A stretch of DNA of 60,195 nucleotides from an uncultured Apibacter sp. (GCA_945280365.1 CALYQD010000015.1:1-60195); one strand, 5' to 3'; shown: positions 8,901 through 18,276, counted from the stretch's first letter. Numbers and translations: made by a program. Notes: generated by a model from the sequence alone, not told the origin.

Positions 8901-9695
8901 TTATTTATTCGAAATTTGACTAATTTTTTTATAAGAAGCTAAAAGTCCTTTAATGATAGCAGAACTTGCTCCTTGATGATCCATTTCATTAATTCCTGCA
9001 ATTGTGCATCCGCCCGGTGTAGTAACCTTATCAATTTCTTGTTCAGGATTACTTTTTTTAATTTCTAGTAGACGTGCTGCGCCGATGCAGGTTTGAGTAA
9101 TCATGGCTATCGCTTCATTAGGTTCGAGTCCCATTTCTATAGCGCCTAAAGTGTGAGCCCGAATAATCCTCATCCAAAAAGCAATGCCACTGGAACAAAT
9201 AATAGTGGCCGCTTGCATTTGTTCTTCTGGAATTTCAATAGCATGACCTAGTTGATTAAAGATATTCAAAGCGATTGGTATTCGTTCTTTTCCTTTTGAA
9301 TTTGAACACAGACAGGTCATGGATTGATTCACTGATATGGCAGTATTTGGCATCGCCTGAATAATGGATTGATTACTACCTATATGTTCTTCTAATTTAG
9401 AGATATTGAATCCTGCTACCACAGATATGATTGTATGAGTATCGGTAAGTAAGTCTTTACATTCGCTCAAAACGATCGGTAATATTTTGGGCTGAACGGC
9501 AAAAATTATAATTTCTGAATTTTTAATTGCCGTTTTATTATCAGAAGTCAGAAATATAGAATGAGAGGTTTCAAATTCTTTTATTGTTTCAATATTCCGT
9601 TTAGTAATATATAATGTTTCTGTAAAATTGCTATTAATAATCCCTTTGGCTATTGCCAATCCTAAATTTCCTGCTCCGATAATTGCTATTTTCAT
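8901..9695 (-). CDS. proC: Pyrroline-5-carboxylate reductase
   Basis: A 264-residue reductase that makes proline from pyrroline-5-carboxylate using NAD(P)H. The Rossmann start MKIAIIGAGNLGLAIAKG and the C-terminal 'KVTTPGGCTIAGI' are diagnostic. Being inside the arginine cluster links proline and arginine synthesis from glutamate, an arrangement common in Flavobacteriia. It follows argC after a 200-base spacer, so it may have its own promoter, and lies 54 bases ahead of argD. Confidence 0.95.
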   Translation of the reverse strand: MKIAIIGAGNLGLAIAKGIINSNFTETLYITKRNIETIKEFETSHSIFLTSDNKTAIKNSEIIIFAVQPKILPIVLSECKDLLTDTHTIISVVAGFNISKLEEHIGSNQSIIQAMPNTAISVNQSMTCLCSNSKGKERIPIALNIFNQLGHAIEIPEEQMQAATIICSSGIAFWMRIIRAHTLGAIEMGLEPNEAIAMITQTCIGAARLLEIKKSNPEQEIDKVTTPGGCTIAGINEMDHQGASSAIIKGLLASYKKISQISNK

Positions 9696-9894
9696 ATTAT
9701 TGCTTTTACTTGTAAAAAATAAATCATAATTATTAATTCATCTCAGGTGTTAAATTTACTATAGTTTATAGTTTGGAATCATACCAAATTACATTAGAAA
9801 AATTTAATTAATACACCAAGGAAACTAATTATGTTTTTGTAGTTTCTATGTGCAATTTTTATAATGAATTATTTTATTCATATTTAAATTATAT

Positions 9895-10875
9895 TTAGAA
9901 TGCTACCGGTTTTAAATGTAATCCTTCAGATTCATCGAATCCGAATAGCAGATTCATATTTTGTATTGCCTGTCCGGAAGCTCCTTTAGTTAAATTATCA
10001 ATTACCGATGTAATCAACAGGATATCTCCATGCCTTTGTATCTCCAATAAACATTTATTGGTATTAACCACCTGCTTTATAGAGATAGGGTCATTTGAAA
10101 GATAAATAAAAGGATGATCTTTATAATATTCAGTATATAAATTTATAGCTTGTTCCTTAGATATATCCGTTTTTAAATAGACGCCGGCAAGAATACCACG
10201 AGAAAAATTTCCACGCATCGGCAGGAAATAGAGTTGATAATTATCGTCTCCTAGATAATGAATGCTTTGTAAAATTTCAGCTTCGTGTTGGTGGCTGAAT
10301 TCTTTATAAAATGATACATTATTATTTCTCCAACTAAAATGAGTAGTAGAAGAAAGAGATTGTCCGGCTCCGGTAGAACCGGTTACGGCATTTATATGGA
10401 TATCTTTATGTAACAGACCTTCCTTAGCTAAAGGGAGTAATGCTAATTGAATAGCAGTGGCGAAGCAACCGGGATTTGCAATATTTTTTGCTTTTCTTAT
10501 TTCCTCTCTTTGTAATTCAGGAAGTCCGTATGTAAATGACCTTTCTTGAAATGTATGGTTAGGTTTAACTCTGAAATCATTACTAAGATCAATAATTTTC
10601 GTGTTTTTAGAATATAGATTATTTTCTAAGAATTTTCTGGATTTACCGTGTCCCAAACAAAGAAAAACCACGTCTGAATCCTGGTCGATTTTATCAGTGA
10701 AAATTAAGTTAGTTTCACCTAAAAGATCTTCATGCACTTTACTTACAGGATTGCCAGAATTGGAGGTACTGTAAATGGATGTAATCTCCACATTAGGATG
10801 ATTGATAAGAATTCGTATTAATTCTCCGGCAGTGTAACCTGCGCCTCCTACTATACTTGCTTTTATTTTATTCAT
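9895..10875 (-). CDS. argC: N-acyl-gamma-glutamyl-phosphate reductase
   Basis: A 326-residue NADPH-dependent reductase; third step of the arginine pathway. The dinucleotide motif is SIVGGAGYTAGELIRIL, and the catalytic Cys is C137 in NPGCFATA; 'THFSWRNNN' and 'HQHEAEI' follow as in the family. Spacers of 355 bases upstream (to argG) and 200 bases downstream (to proC) are unusually long for the cluster, so internal promoters are possible, but I see no clear consensus box in them. Confidence 0.96.
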   Translation of the reverse strand: MNKIKASIVGGAGYTAGELIRILINHPNVEITSIYSTSNSGNPVSKVHEDLLGETNLIFTDKIDQDSDVVFLCLGHGKSRKFLENNLYSKNTKIIDLSNDFRVKPNHTFQERSFTYGLPELQREEIRKAKNIANPGCFATAIQLALLPLAKEGLLHKDIHINAVTGSTGAGQSLSSTTHFSWRNNNVSFYKEFSHQHEAEILQSIHYLGDDNYQLYFLPMRGNFSRGILAGVYLKTDISKEQAINLYTEYYKDHPFIYLSNDPISIKQVVNTNKCLLEIQRHGDILLITSVIDNLTKGASGQAIQNMNLLFGFDESEGLHLKPVAF

Positions 10876-11230
10876 TTTGAATGTTAGGCTATTACTAAAC
10901 TAGGCTTTGTCTATTATAAGATTGCATTAAGTTAAGATAAATTTCATATTTATATAATTTTTATTGGATAATTTTTTTAATAAATTAATTTACTTACGGG
11001 ATAAAAGTGATATAATCTACAAAACATCATTAAATAAAATTTTAAAATTTATGTGTTTTTTTTATTTCAAAATATCTTCTTCTATGAAAATTTTAAAAAT
11101 GTTTTGATTTATTTAATCAATTTATACGCTTAGTTATGACCATTCTTTTCTTGTATTTTTATTATAGCACATTGAAAGAAGTAGTAAATTAATTATTTAT
11201 AAATTATCATATAGAATATAATTTTAAAAT
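10876..11230. other. argG-argC spacer, no gene seen
   Basis: A 355-base AT-rich gap between two genes of the same cluster. I see no credible reading frame, strong hairpin or consensus Bacteroidota promoter. It probably carries a promoter for argC because of its length, but that is inference only. Confidence 0.4.
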
Positions 11231-12418
11231 TTATTCTTGATCATTAAAACTATGATGGATTTTTAATTGATTTCCGAATATTTTTATAAATCCTTTTGCA
11301 TCTCTACTATCCCATGCTTGATTTTCTTCACCGTAAATTGCAACTTTGGATTGCATCATATCATAAGGTGAATTTATGCCGATCATGCGGAAATAATAAG
11401 GGTATAGCTGAACCTTTACAGTTCCTGTAACTCGTTTTTGAGATGAGGTTAAAAAAGCCTCTATATCTCTCATAACCGGATCTAAGTATTGAGCTTCATG
11501 CAATAAAGTTCCATACCAATTTGCTAAGGAATCTTTATGTAATAGTTGCCAGCGAGAAAGGGTATGTTTTTCAAGCAGGTGATGTGCTTTAATAATTATC
11601 ATTGAGGCGGGAGCTTCAAAACCTACACGTCCTTTTATTCCCAAAATGGTGTCTCCAACATGTATATCTCTTCCAATGGCATATTTTCCACCAATTTCAT
11701 TAAGTTTTTGAATTAAAGCAACAGAATTCATTTTTTCACCATTTAATCCAATGGGTTCTCCTTTAGAGAATTCAATTTCAAGTATAGCAGAATCTGTTTC
11801 GGAAAGTTGAGTAGGAAAGGCATCTTCCGGTAATGCAAGATCGGAAGAAAGAGTTTCAACACCTCCAACAGAAGTACCCCATATACCTTTATTGATGGAA
11901 TACTTAGCTTTTTCCCAGTTCATATGTATTCCCTGTTTTTTCAAATAATCTACTTCTTGTTGACGAGTAACTTTTTCATCGCGGATCGGCGTAATTATTT
12001 TAGATTTAGGTGAGATGACTTCAAAAGCAACATCAAAACGTATTTGATCGTTTCCTGCTCCCGTACTTCCATGAACAATATATTCTGCCTCTATACTCTT
12101 GGCATATTCCGCGATTGCAATTGATTGAAAGATTCGTTCAGCACTTACAGATAAGGGATAAGTATTATTTTTCAGAATATTTCCATAGATAAGAAAACGT
12201 AAGCAATCTTTGTAAAACTTGTCGATTATATTTATGGTTTTGTGAAAACTGGAACCCAGTTCGTAAGCGCGTTTTTCTATTTGTTTCAATTCTTCACTTG
12301 AAAAACCTCCGGTATTTATTATAACCGTGTGTACTTCCATTTCATGCTCTCTTGTTAGCTTAACCAGAGAATAAGAGGTATCGAGACCACCACTGTATGC
12401 CAAAACTGCTTTTTTCAT
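11231..12418 (-). CDS. argG: Argininosuccinate synthase
   Basis: A 395-residue enzyme joining citrulline and aspartate with ATP. The ATP-binding P-loop AYSGGLDTSYSLVKL at the start and 'HGSTGAGNDQIRFD' are diagnostic. Starts 9 bases after the stop of the GNAT gene, so the two are co-transcribed. It is the penultimate pathway step although it lies second in the operon; gene order does not follow pathway order, as in other Flavobacteriia. Confidence 0.97.
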   Translation of the reverse strand: MKKAVLAYSGGLDTSYSLVKLTREHEMEVHTVIINTGGFSSEELKQIEKRAYELGSSFHKTINIIDKFYKDCLRFLIYGNILKNNTYPLSVSAERIFQSIAIAEYAKSIEAEYIVHGSTGAGNDQIRFDVAFEVISPKSKIITPIRDEKVTRQQEVDYLKKQGIHMNWEKAKYSINKGIWGTSVGGVETLSSDLALPEDAFPTQLSETDSAILEIEFSKGEPIGLNGEKMNSVALIQKLNEIGGKYAIGRDIHVGDTILGIKGRVGFEAPASMIIIKAHHLLEKHTLSRWQLLHKDSLANWYGTLLHEAQYLDPVMRDIEAFLTSSQKRVTGTVKVQLYPYYFRMIGINSPYDMMQSKVAIYGEENQAWDSRDAKGFIKIFGNQLKIHHSFNDQE

Positions 12419-12427
12419 AAAGGTATT

Positions 12428-13090
12428 TTAAATGGTTTTAATTTGAGAATTGTCGAAATCTTTTTTAGATTTAATATGAAGGACTTCTTTTATTTTGTTT
12501 AATTGAGTAATGACTTTTTTGTCGAAACTATTTTTTTGTGTATTATCCATTTCCTTTTTTTTGTCTTTTGGATCAAATAACATACCGGTACATAAGCACA
12601 TTTTATTCTGTTTACTTTGTAAAATATTAAAATTAGTACAAGTTCTACATCCATTCCAAAATTCAGGATCATCAGTCAGTTCAGAAAAAGGAACCGGCTT
12701 ATAGCCTAATTCCGAATTTATTTTCATAACGGCCAACCCTGTTGTTATTCCGAATATTTTAGCTTCAGGAAATTTCTTTCGCGTATAATCAAAAATAAAA
12801 TGCTTGATTTTCTTAGCTAATCCCACACCTCTGTAGTCAGGATGAACTATTAGTCCTGAATGGACGACAAACTCTCCGTTTTGCCATTTTTCTATATAAC
12901 AGAAACCTGCAAATTTTGAATCATCGAGAGCTAATATGGCCTGCCGTTGGTCCATTTTTTTTTGTATATACTCAGGAGTTCTTTTAGCAATTCCAGTACC
13001 CCTAACAATCGCCGATTGATATATAGTTTCACATATTTCCTCAGCGTATTGATAATGTTTTTCTGTAGCAACAACAATATTGATATTCAT
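12428..13090 (-). CDS. GNAT acyltransferase, candidate first enzyme of arginine synthesis
   Basis: A 220-residue GNAT-fold protein. The acyl-CoA binding signature is VHPDYRGVGLAKKI (about 82-95). A cysteine cluster follows: C148, C151, C165 and C167 (CxxC, 13 residues, CxC), which could bind a metal, then a charged tail. It heads the arginine operon, 9 bases before argG, and no argA or argJ is seen in the window; Bacteroidota clusters usually have a GNAT at this spot. I infer that it makes N-acetyl- or N-succinylglutamate, the latter fitting the Ser90 of ArgF'. It could instead modify something else. Confidence 0.75.
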   Translation of the reverse strand: MNINIVVATEKHYQYAEEICETIYQSAIVRGTGIAKRTPEYIQKKMDQRQAILALDDSKFAGFCYIEKWQNGEFVVHSGLIVHPDYRGVGLAKKIKHFIFDYTRKKFPEAKIFGITTGLAVMKINSELGYKPVPFSELTDDPEFWNGCRTCTNFNILQSKQNKMCLCTGMLFDPKDKKKEMDNTQKNSFDKKVITQLNKIKEVLHIKSKKDFDNSQIKTI

Positions 13091-13220
13091 TTTATAATAA
13101 TAATATACTTATATAAATAAATAGATAAATGAAAAACAGCTTTACTTGAACAAGTTTACTGTATTAAAATGCGGAAGTGTCGGCTCTGTAAAAATTTAAG
13201 ATCAAAGCCTAACCTGCCTA
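13091..13220 (-). promoter_or_regulatory. Arginine operon leader RNA with two hairpins
   Basis: About 120 bases of untranslated leader follow the predicted start of transcription. Near its 5' end GGCTTTG can pair with CAGAGCC (7 bp with one G-U, loop 14). Further down, ACAG...ACTTG and CAAGT...CTGT followed by a T-run could form a weak terminator. There is no ATG-started leader peptide, unlike the ilv and leu operons. Control by a repressor or by attenuation are both possible. Confidence 0.4.
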
Positions 13221-13251
13221 CTAAAGTAGATAGGATAAGAGAAGATGACAA
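13221..13251 (-). promoter_or_regulatory. Arginine operon promoter
   Basis: On the minus strand a TTG (13249-13251) is followed after exactly 20 bases by TACTTTAG (13221-13228). This fits the Bacteroidota sigma-ABfr pattern TTG, 17-23 bases, TAnnTTTG with one mismatch. It lies about 130 bases upstream of the GNAT start. Confidence 0.6.
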
Positions 13252-13526
13252 TTTTATTAACTAGCAATTTTAAATTGCGTAATAACATGACTAAGATTTT
13301 TTAAATTTTTAAAATCTAAATTAACAGAACAAAATTAATAATATTTTTTTTATACAAATAAAATTTTAAAAAAAATATATGGTTAAAATTAAATTTTTTT
13401 ATAATATATGTTGTTAGAGAATTTCAAGAGTTTTAGAATAATGGTTTGATGGAATGGTTTGCAATTCTAATTGATAGTTTATTCAGACAAAAAATTTTAA
13501 TTTTGTATATAAAATACTAAATCTTT
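13252..13526. other. Divergent spacer upstream of the arginine operon
   Basis: AT-rich spacer between the arginine promoter and the histidine phosphatase gene on the plus strand. It should contain the phosphatase promoter; TAGTTTAT at about 13474 preceded by TTG is a possible but poor match. No gene seen. Confidence 0.35.
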
Positions 13527-14234
13527 ATGGGATCTAAAATTACATTTTATATAGCTCGTCATGGAAGGACGATTTTAAATTCATTAAATAAGGTACAAGG
13601 GTGGAGTGATACTCCTCTAACGAAAGAAGGAATTGAAGTAGCAGAAAATTTAGGAAAAGGTCTGAGAGATATTAAATTTTCGTCTGCATATTGCAGCGAT
13701 TTGAGAAGGACGCGAGAAACTATCAATATTGTTTTAAACAATTCAGGACAAAAAGAACTTACAGTTGTAGAGAAACCTGAATTTAGAGAAATTTGTTTCG
13801 GGGCTTACGAAACAGCCTTTGCAACGGAAATGTTTAAAGATGTGGCATTATATCTTCATTACACTAAAGTAGAAGATCTATTTGCTGATATTTTTGATAA
13901 GAATAAAGAAATAACTTATAAAGATGCCGTAAATACAATCAGCATTTTAGATCCGATGAAAATGGCAGAAGATTTTAATACGGTAGAGAAAAGAACCCAT
14001 AAAGCTTTAAATGAGATTGTGGAAAAAGAAAATAAGTATAATGAAGATAGGAATGTATTGATTGTTTCTCATGGATTAAGTATTACTTTGATGCTTCACA
14101 ATCTAGGTGGTAAAAAATTATTTGTAAAAGATTTGGATAATGCTTCTATCTGTAAAGTTTTGTATGAAGATGGAAAATTTATGATTGAATCTGTTAATGA
14201 TATGAGCTATGTTGATAAAGGTCAAAATAGTTAA
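13527..14234 (+). CDS. Histidine phosphatase family protein (phosphoglycerate-mutase-like)
   Basis: A 235-residue member of the histidine phosphatase superfamily. The phosphorylated His is H12 in the RHGRT motif (residues 11-15), followed by 'VQGWSDTPLTKEG' and by the second catalytic His in 'LIVSHGLSITLML'. Cofactor-dependent phosphoglycerate mutases have longer, different sequences, so this is more likely a broad phosphatase. It stands alone, divergent from the arginine operon, and ends just before a strong terminator. The substrate is unknown. Confidence 0.88.
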   Translation: MGSKITFYIARHGRTILNSLNKVQGWSDTPLTKEGIEVAENLGKGLRDIKFSSAYCSDLRRTRETINIVLNNSGQKELTVVEKPEFREICFGAYETAFATEMFKDVALYLHYTKVEDLFADIFDKNKEITYKDAVNTISILDPMKMAEDFNTVEKRTHKALNEIVEKENKYNEDRNVLIVSHGLSITLMLHNLGGKKLFVKDLDNASICKVLYEDGKFMIESVNDMSYVDKGQNS

Positions 14235-14272
14235 CTATTTTTAGTAAGCAAACCTTTTAATATATAATAGAA

Positions 14273-14302
14273 GATTGGATGATAATCATCCAGTCTTTTT
14301 TT
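14273..14302 (+). terminator. Intrinsic terminator after the histidine phosphatase
   Basis: Ten-base-pair stem, GATTGGATGA with TCATCCAGTC (one G-U), a 3-base loop TAA and a run of seven T. Confidence 0.9.
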
Positions 14303-14575
14303 ATTAATATATTTTGTATTTTTAATTTTTATGTAGTAGTTTCTATATTTTTTTATATAATAGATGATTCCTCATAATAAGTTCGATTACGTAAATCCTA
14401 TTTTTACAATTAATAATTATTCTTCTTTAAAAAATTATATAAATAGATAAATATATATTTATATTTTAGTTCTAATAAAATTTAATTTATCTGTTCAGTA
14501 TAAAAATATAATAATTTTTCGTTCTACATTAAATAAAATATTTGTTTATCAATAAGGACTTATAAACTAACAGAT

Positions 14576-15625
14576 ATGAATTTACGCCTTAAAATGATAA
14601 AGGAACAACGAATGGGAGTTCTTTTATTACTTAGTATTATATTTATTCTCGAAATTATTATTCATAGCAATTTTTTATTTTCATCAAGTTTAGATAGTAA
14701 TGTACCTTTCTCATTTGTAGAAGAAATTAATGATGAAATTGATGATAATAAATTAAAAGATAAAAAACTTGAATTATTTGATCCCAATAAATGTACTTCC
14801 GAGGATTGGCAACATTTAGGATTTTCAAAGAAACAAGCAGAAGTACTTATAAAATATAAAGCTAAGTTAGGCGGTACGTTTAGTTCTAAAGAACAGATTA
14901 AATCCTGTTTTGTCATTTCTGAAGAGATGTTTTCAAAGATTTCACCATTTTTATTGCTTCCAGATGGAAATGTAACAAAAGAAGAACTAAATGAATCAAA
15001 AAATATAAGATATAAGCTTCGTACTTTTGATCCTAATATTTTTGAGATAAAGGATTGGGTGAACATAGGCTTTTCTGAAAAACAGGCAGAAAGTATTTTA
15101 AAATATAAGAAAACGTTAGGGGATGGTATATTTAGTTCTAAAGAAGACATAAAAAGATGTTATGTTATTTCCTCTTCGAAATATAAAGAACTGGAAGATT
15201 TTATTATCCTACCAAAGCATATCTACGAAAATAAAACGGTTTTAAAAGTAAATACACAAAAAGATCTAAATTCTGCGACCTATCAGGATATTTTTTCAAT
15301 TATTAACAATGAAATTATAACTAAGAGGATACTAGGTTTTAGAAAAGTACTAGGTGGTTTCGTATCATTAGAACAGGTAAAAGATGTGTATGATATAACA
15401 CCTGATATGGTAAGAAAAATTTTTGATTCTTTTATTCTTGATCTGACTAAAGTCAAAAAAATAAATTTACAAACTGCGTCAGAACAAGAATTACATAATC
15501 AGGTTTATATAAGGAAATACAAAAGCAAGATATTGGAAGCAAGAAATAAGGGGAAAGATCCATTACAAGTGATTCCGGAATCAGACCCTAAATATCAGTT
15601 TATTATGAATTATTTAGAACAATAA
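14576..15625 (+). CDS. Membrane-anchored helix-hairpin-helix repeat protein
   Basis: A 349-residue protein with one N-terminal membrane helix (about 15-35) and then at least three ComEA-like helix-hairpin-helix repeats. Repeat 1 covers about 62-130 and repeat 2 about 142-212; both have the pattern 'FDPN...DW...GFS.KQAE..LKYK..LG..FSSKE.IK.C'. Repeats 3 and 4 (about 220-349) are more diverged. HhH units bind DNA without sequence preference, and ComEA is the competence receptor, but ComEA normally has a single such unit. The protein probably faces the periplasm. It stands alone, with its own terminator overlapping the stop codon. A role in DNA uptake is only a guess. Confidence 0.75.
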   Translation: MNLRLKMIKEQRMGVLLLLSIIFILEIIIHSNFLFSSSLDSNVPFSFVEEINDEIDDNKLKDKKLELFDPNKCTSEDWQHLGFSKKQAEVLIKYKAKLGGTFSSKEQIKSCFVISEEMFSKISPFLLLPDGNVTKEELNESKNIRYKLRTFDPNIFEIKDWVNIGFSEKQAESILKYKKTLGDGIFSSKEDIKRCYVISSSKYKELEDFIILPKHIYENKTVLKVNTQKDLNSATYQDIFSIINNEIITKRILGFRKVLGGFVSLEQVKDVYDITPDMVRKIFDSFILDLTKVKKINLQTASEQELHNQVYIRKYKSKILEARNKGKDPLQVIPESDPKYQFIMNYLEQ

Positions 15626-15660
15626 AGAAGCCCATGAAGGCTTCTTTATTTATAATTTTT
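15624..15660 (+). terminator. Intrinsic terminator after the HhH gene
   Basis: AAAGAAGCC (15624-15632) pairs with GGCTTCTTT (15639-15647), loop of 6, then a T-rich tail. The left arm overlaps the TAA stop. The ribB gene converges from the other side and may use the same hairpin. Confidence 0.85.
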
Positions 15661-15679
15661 GTTTATAAAAGAAAAAATA

Positions 15680-16810
15680 TTAAATTTTAATTTCATTTAT
15701 AATCTTAATACCATAGCCACTACTAAGTGGGAAATTCTTATTAGGGTTTGTTGTTAAAACATTAATGTATTTAATTCCTAAATCTTTTATAATCTGAGCA
15801 CCGATTCCTAAATCTCTTTCATCTGAATTGATTTCCAAATTGGCTTTTTCTTCTGATATGTATTTTTTTAGATCACCAAGATGATTTTCAATCATTTCCG
15901 TGTTGGAAGAATTGTTTATAAATATAAGCACCCCTTTGCCTTCGTTGTCAATAAAATCTATGGCTCTCTGTACAATTGTCTCTTCACCCTGAGCAAGAAT
16001 TTTGAAAAGATCTAAATATACGTTAATGGCAATAACTTTTACCGGAATGGTTTCATCATTTTTAATATCCCCTTTAACTAAAGCAAAATGAATGTGTTCA
16101 TTGGTTTTATCTTTATAAGCTATGAATCTTAATTCTCCATAATGAGTGTTGATCTTTTCATCCTCGATTTTTTCAATTAATGAATCATTTTTTAGTCGAT
16201 AAGAAATTAAATCTTTAATAGTTATAATTTTTAAATCAAACTTTTTAGCAACTTCCATCAATTGAGGCATTCGAGCCATGGTTCCATCCTCATCCATAAT
16301 TTCAACTAGAACACCGGTTGAAGGGAGACCCGCCAATTGTAATAAATCCACAGTAGCTTCAGTATGTCCGTCTCGTTTAAGTACCCCACCTTTTTTTGCC
16401 ACTAAAGGAAATATATGTCCCGGTCGTGCAAAATCAGTTGGTTTTATATTCTCATCCACTAAGGCTCGTATAGTTTTAGATCTATCCGAAGCAGAAATTC
16501 CTGTCGTAACTCCATGTCCGAGTAAATCCACAGAAACGGTAAAAGCAGTTTGTTTTGGATCTGTATTCCTTCCAACCATAAATTCTAAATCCAATTCTTC
16601 TGCTCTCTTTTGGGTAAGGGGAGTACAGATTAATCCTCTTCCGTGTTTAGTCATGAAATTTATGGTTTCGGGAGTCATAGTTGAAGCAGCTGCTACAAAA
16701 TCACCTTCGTTTTCACGGTTTTCATCATCGACAACTATAATTACCTTGCCTTGCCTTAAATCTTCAAGAGCCTCTGATATGGTATTCATTTTAAAGTCTG
16801 TAATAATCAT
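15680..16810 (-). CDS. ribB: 3,4-dihydroxy-2-butanone-4-phosphate synthase with degenerate GTP cyclohydrolase II-like domain
   Basis: A 376-residue protein for riboflavin synthesis. Residues 1-210 are a full RibB domain: VVDDENRENEGDF (27-38), 'GRGLICTPL', 'RPGHIFPL', 'RDGHTEA'. Residues about 220-376 are related to GTP cyclohydrolase II, but the zinc-binding stretch with three cysteines (SECLTGD...CDCG in active enzymes) is replaced by VIAINVYLDLF with no Cys, so this half cannot be a normal cyclohydrolase. Many Flavobacteriia share this form. The start overlaps the stop of the upstream permease gene by 4 bases (ATGA); M8 is an alternative start. Confidence 0.9.
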   Translation of the reverse strand: MIITDFKMNTISEALEDLRQGKVIIVVDDENRENEGDFVAAASTMTPETINFMTKHGRGLICTPLTQKRAEELDLEFMVGRNTDPKQTAFTVSVDLLGHGVTTGISASDRSKTIRALVDENIKPTDFARPGHIFPLVAKKGGVLKRDGHTEATVDLLQLAGLPSTGVLVEIMDEDGTMARMPQLMEVAKKFDLKIITIKDLISYRLKNDSLIEKIEDEKINTHYGELRFIAYKDKTNEHIHFALVKGDIKNDETIPVKVIAINVYLDLFKILAQGEETIVQRAIDFIDNEGKGVLIFINNSSNTEMIENHLGDLKKYISEEKANLEINSDERDLGIGAQIIKDLGIKYINVLTTNPNKNFPLSSGYGIKIINEIKI

Positions 16811-18273
16811 TGGTATCTACTGTGTTCTAAATTTTTTTGTTTTATAAATTTATTAATAAATTTTTTAAAAGGTTTTAAATAATTATCAACATCAAACAAC
16901 TCTGAATCCTTCATGGATTTAATGGTTAGAAAAATTCCAACAGGTAAAAATAAAGCATTTGGAATCCATGAAGCCCAATAAGGATTTATAACCTGGTTCT
17001 TTGCTAAATTTTCCATATAGAGTCCTAAAATATAAAATATGATAAATATTATGATTGCTACAACTACAGGTAAACCTACTCCTCCCTTTCTTATGATAGA
17101 GCCTAGAGGAGCACCAATAAGAAAAAATACTATGCAGGTAATAGAATAAGAAATTATATTTTTTTGCTGCCAGATAATCATTTTAGCAACAAATTTTTCA
17201 ATCGCTTTCATTTCTGTAGCTTTTGAACTTAATTCGTGTTTAGAAATTTTAACCTGCTCAATTGCGGCTTTTACTAAATTATATTTAGTCAAATCATCTA
17301 AGTTTGACCATTCGAAAGGGTAAGTTTCATTGTATATACTATAGTCTAAAGAATCTAATTGATTGTTTTGACCTAATAATATTATTTTCAAGCCGTTCTC
17401 TCCAATCTCTTTAAAATATGCGGTATTCGAAGTTTGTATTGAATCTATATACGTGCTTAATTCCGATACAGATTTATACCTGAAGTTATCACCTTCGGAT
17501 TGCTTGTCCAAAGATTTTTTAATTAAGTCTGAAATATCATAATATTGGGTTAATGTATCAAATTTGATAGCATTACCTGGTTGTTTTTTCAGTTCATTAT
17601 AATTTTTTCCTCTAATATTATCTTGGTATATAAACCCATTATACAATTCAATCTTTAGGTAATGATTATCTTTTGAAACAATATTTCCTTTATCCGCAAT
17701 AATAGTTTGTTGATCTTCAAATGGAGATGCATTTTTATGAATAAAAACTTGATCCCATTCACTGTCATTCTTGCCACTTTTTTTACCTATCTTTATGCTT
17801 AAGGGATTCATTTCTTTTATGAATCTTCCTTCTTCAAAATTTAATGCTGGCCTTGTTTGTGCAATATTGATAAGCATATTGCGAGCTCTCCTTTGATTCT
17901 CAGGTAGGGTAGTGTTGCAAAAATAAAATAACCAGATAGCTATTAAAATGATGAGACTAAAAAGAGGATACATGATTCTTGCTAATGATATTCCGGCTGA
18001 TTTCATGGCCGCCAATTCATAGCGCTCTCCAAATCCGCCAAATGTCATAATGGAAGATAATAATATGGTTAGTGGTAAAACTAAACGAATAACGTCAAGT
18101 CCTAAATAATACAACAATTTAGATATGTCCCATAAGTTCAATCCTTTGCCTAAAAATTTGTCCATTTGATTAAAGGCAAATTGAATTACAAAGATGAACA
18201 TTAAAACGCTAAATATAAATAAAAAAGGACCAAAAAAAGTGCGTATAATATACCAATCTAACTTTTTAATCAT
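16807..18273 (-). CDS. LptF/LptG-family permease
   Basis: A 488-residue protein of the YjgP/YjgQ (LptF/LptG) family. Three N-terminal membrane helices (about 10-125), a long periplasmic region (about 130-360) and three C-terminal helices (about 365-465) match the family layout. These proteins form the inner-membrane part of the lipopolysaccharide exporter together with LptB. Only one such gene is in this window. It sits between the LolA-like gene (3 bases away) and ribB (4-base overlap), so lipoprotein and LPS export genes are transcribed together. Which of the F or G roles it has cannot be told. Confidence 0.85.
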   Translation of the reverse strand: MIKKLDWYIIRTFFGPFLFIFSVLMFIFVIQFAFNQMDKFLGKGLNLWDISKLLYYLGLDVIRLVLPLTILLSSIMTFGGFGERYELAAMKSAGISLARIMYPLFSLIILIAIWLFYFCNTTLPENQRRARNMLINIAQTRPALNFEEGRFIKEMNPLSIKIGKKSGKNDSEWDQVFIHKNASPFEDQQTIIADKGNIVSKDNHYLKIELYNGFIYQDNIRGKNYNELKKQPGNAIKFDTLTQYYDISDLIKKSLDKQSEGDNFRYKSVSELSTYIDSIQTSNTAYFKEIGENGLKIILLGQNNQLDSLDYSIYNETYPFEWSNLDDLTKYNLVKAAIEQVKISKHELSSKATEMKAIEKFVAKMIIWQQKNIISYSITCIVFFLIGAPLGSIIRKGGVGLPVVVAIIIFIIFYILGLYMENLAKNQVINPYWASWIPNALFLPVGIFLTIKSMKDSELFDVDNYLKPFKKFINKFIKQKNLEHSRYQ

Positions 18274-18276
18274 CTT

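Noticed and set aside
12428-13090. Calling the GNAT gene argA outright
   Set aside because: It lacks the amino-acid-kinase-like domain of classical ArgA, and the acyl group is uncertain, so only a candidate role is given.
13091-13220. Known riboswitch ahead of the arginine operon
   Set aside because: I compared by eye with SAM, TPP and cobalamin class cores and found no match; only generic hairpins are present.
14662-15150. A 162-codon minus-strand frame inside the HhH gene
   Set aside because: Antisense shadow of the repeat-rich coding sequence; its own sequence has no family pattern.
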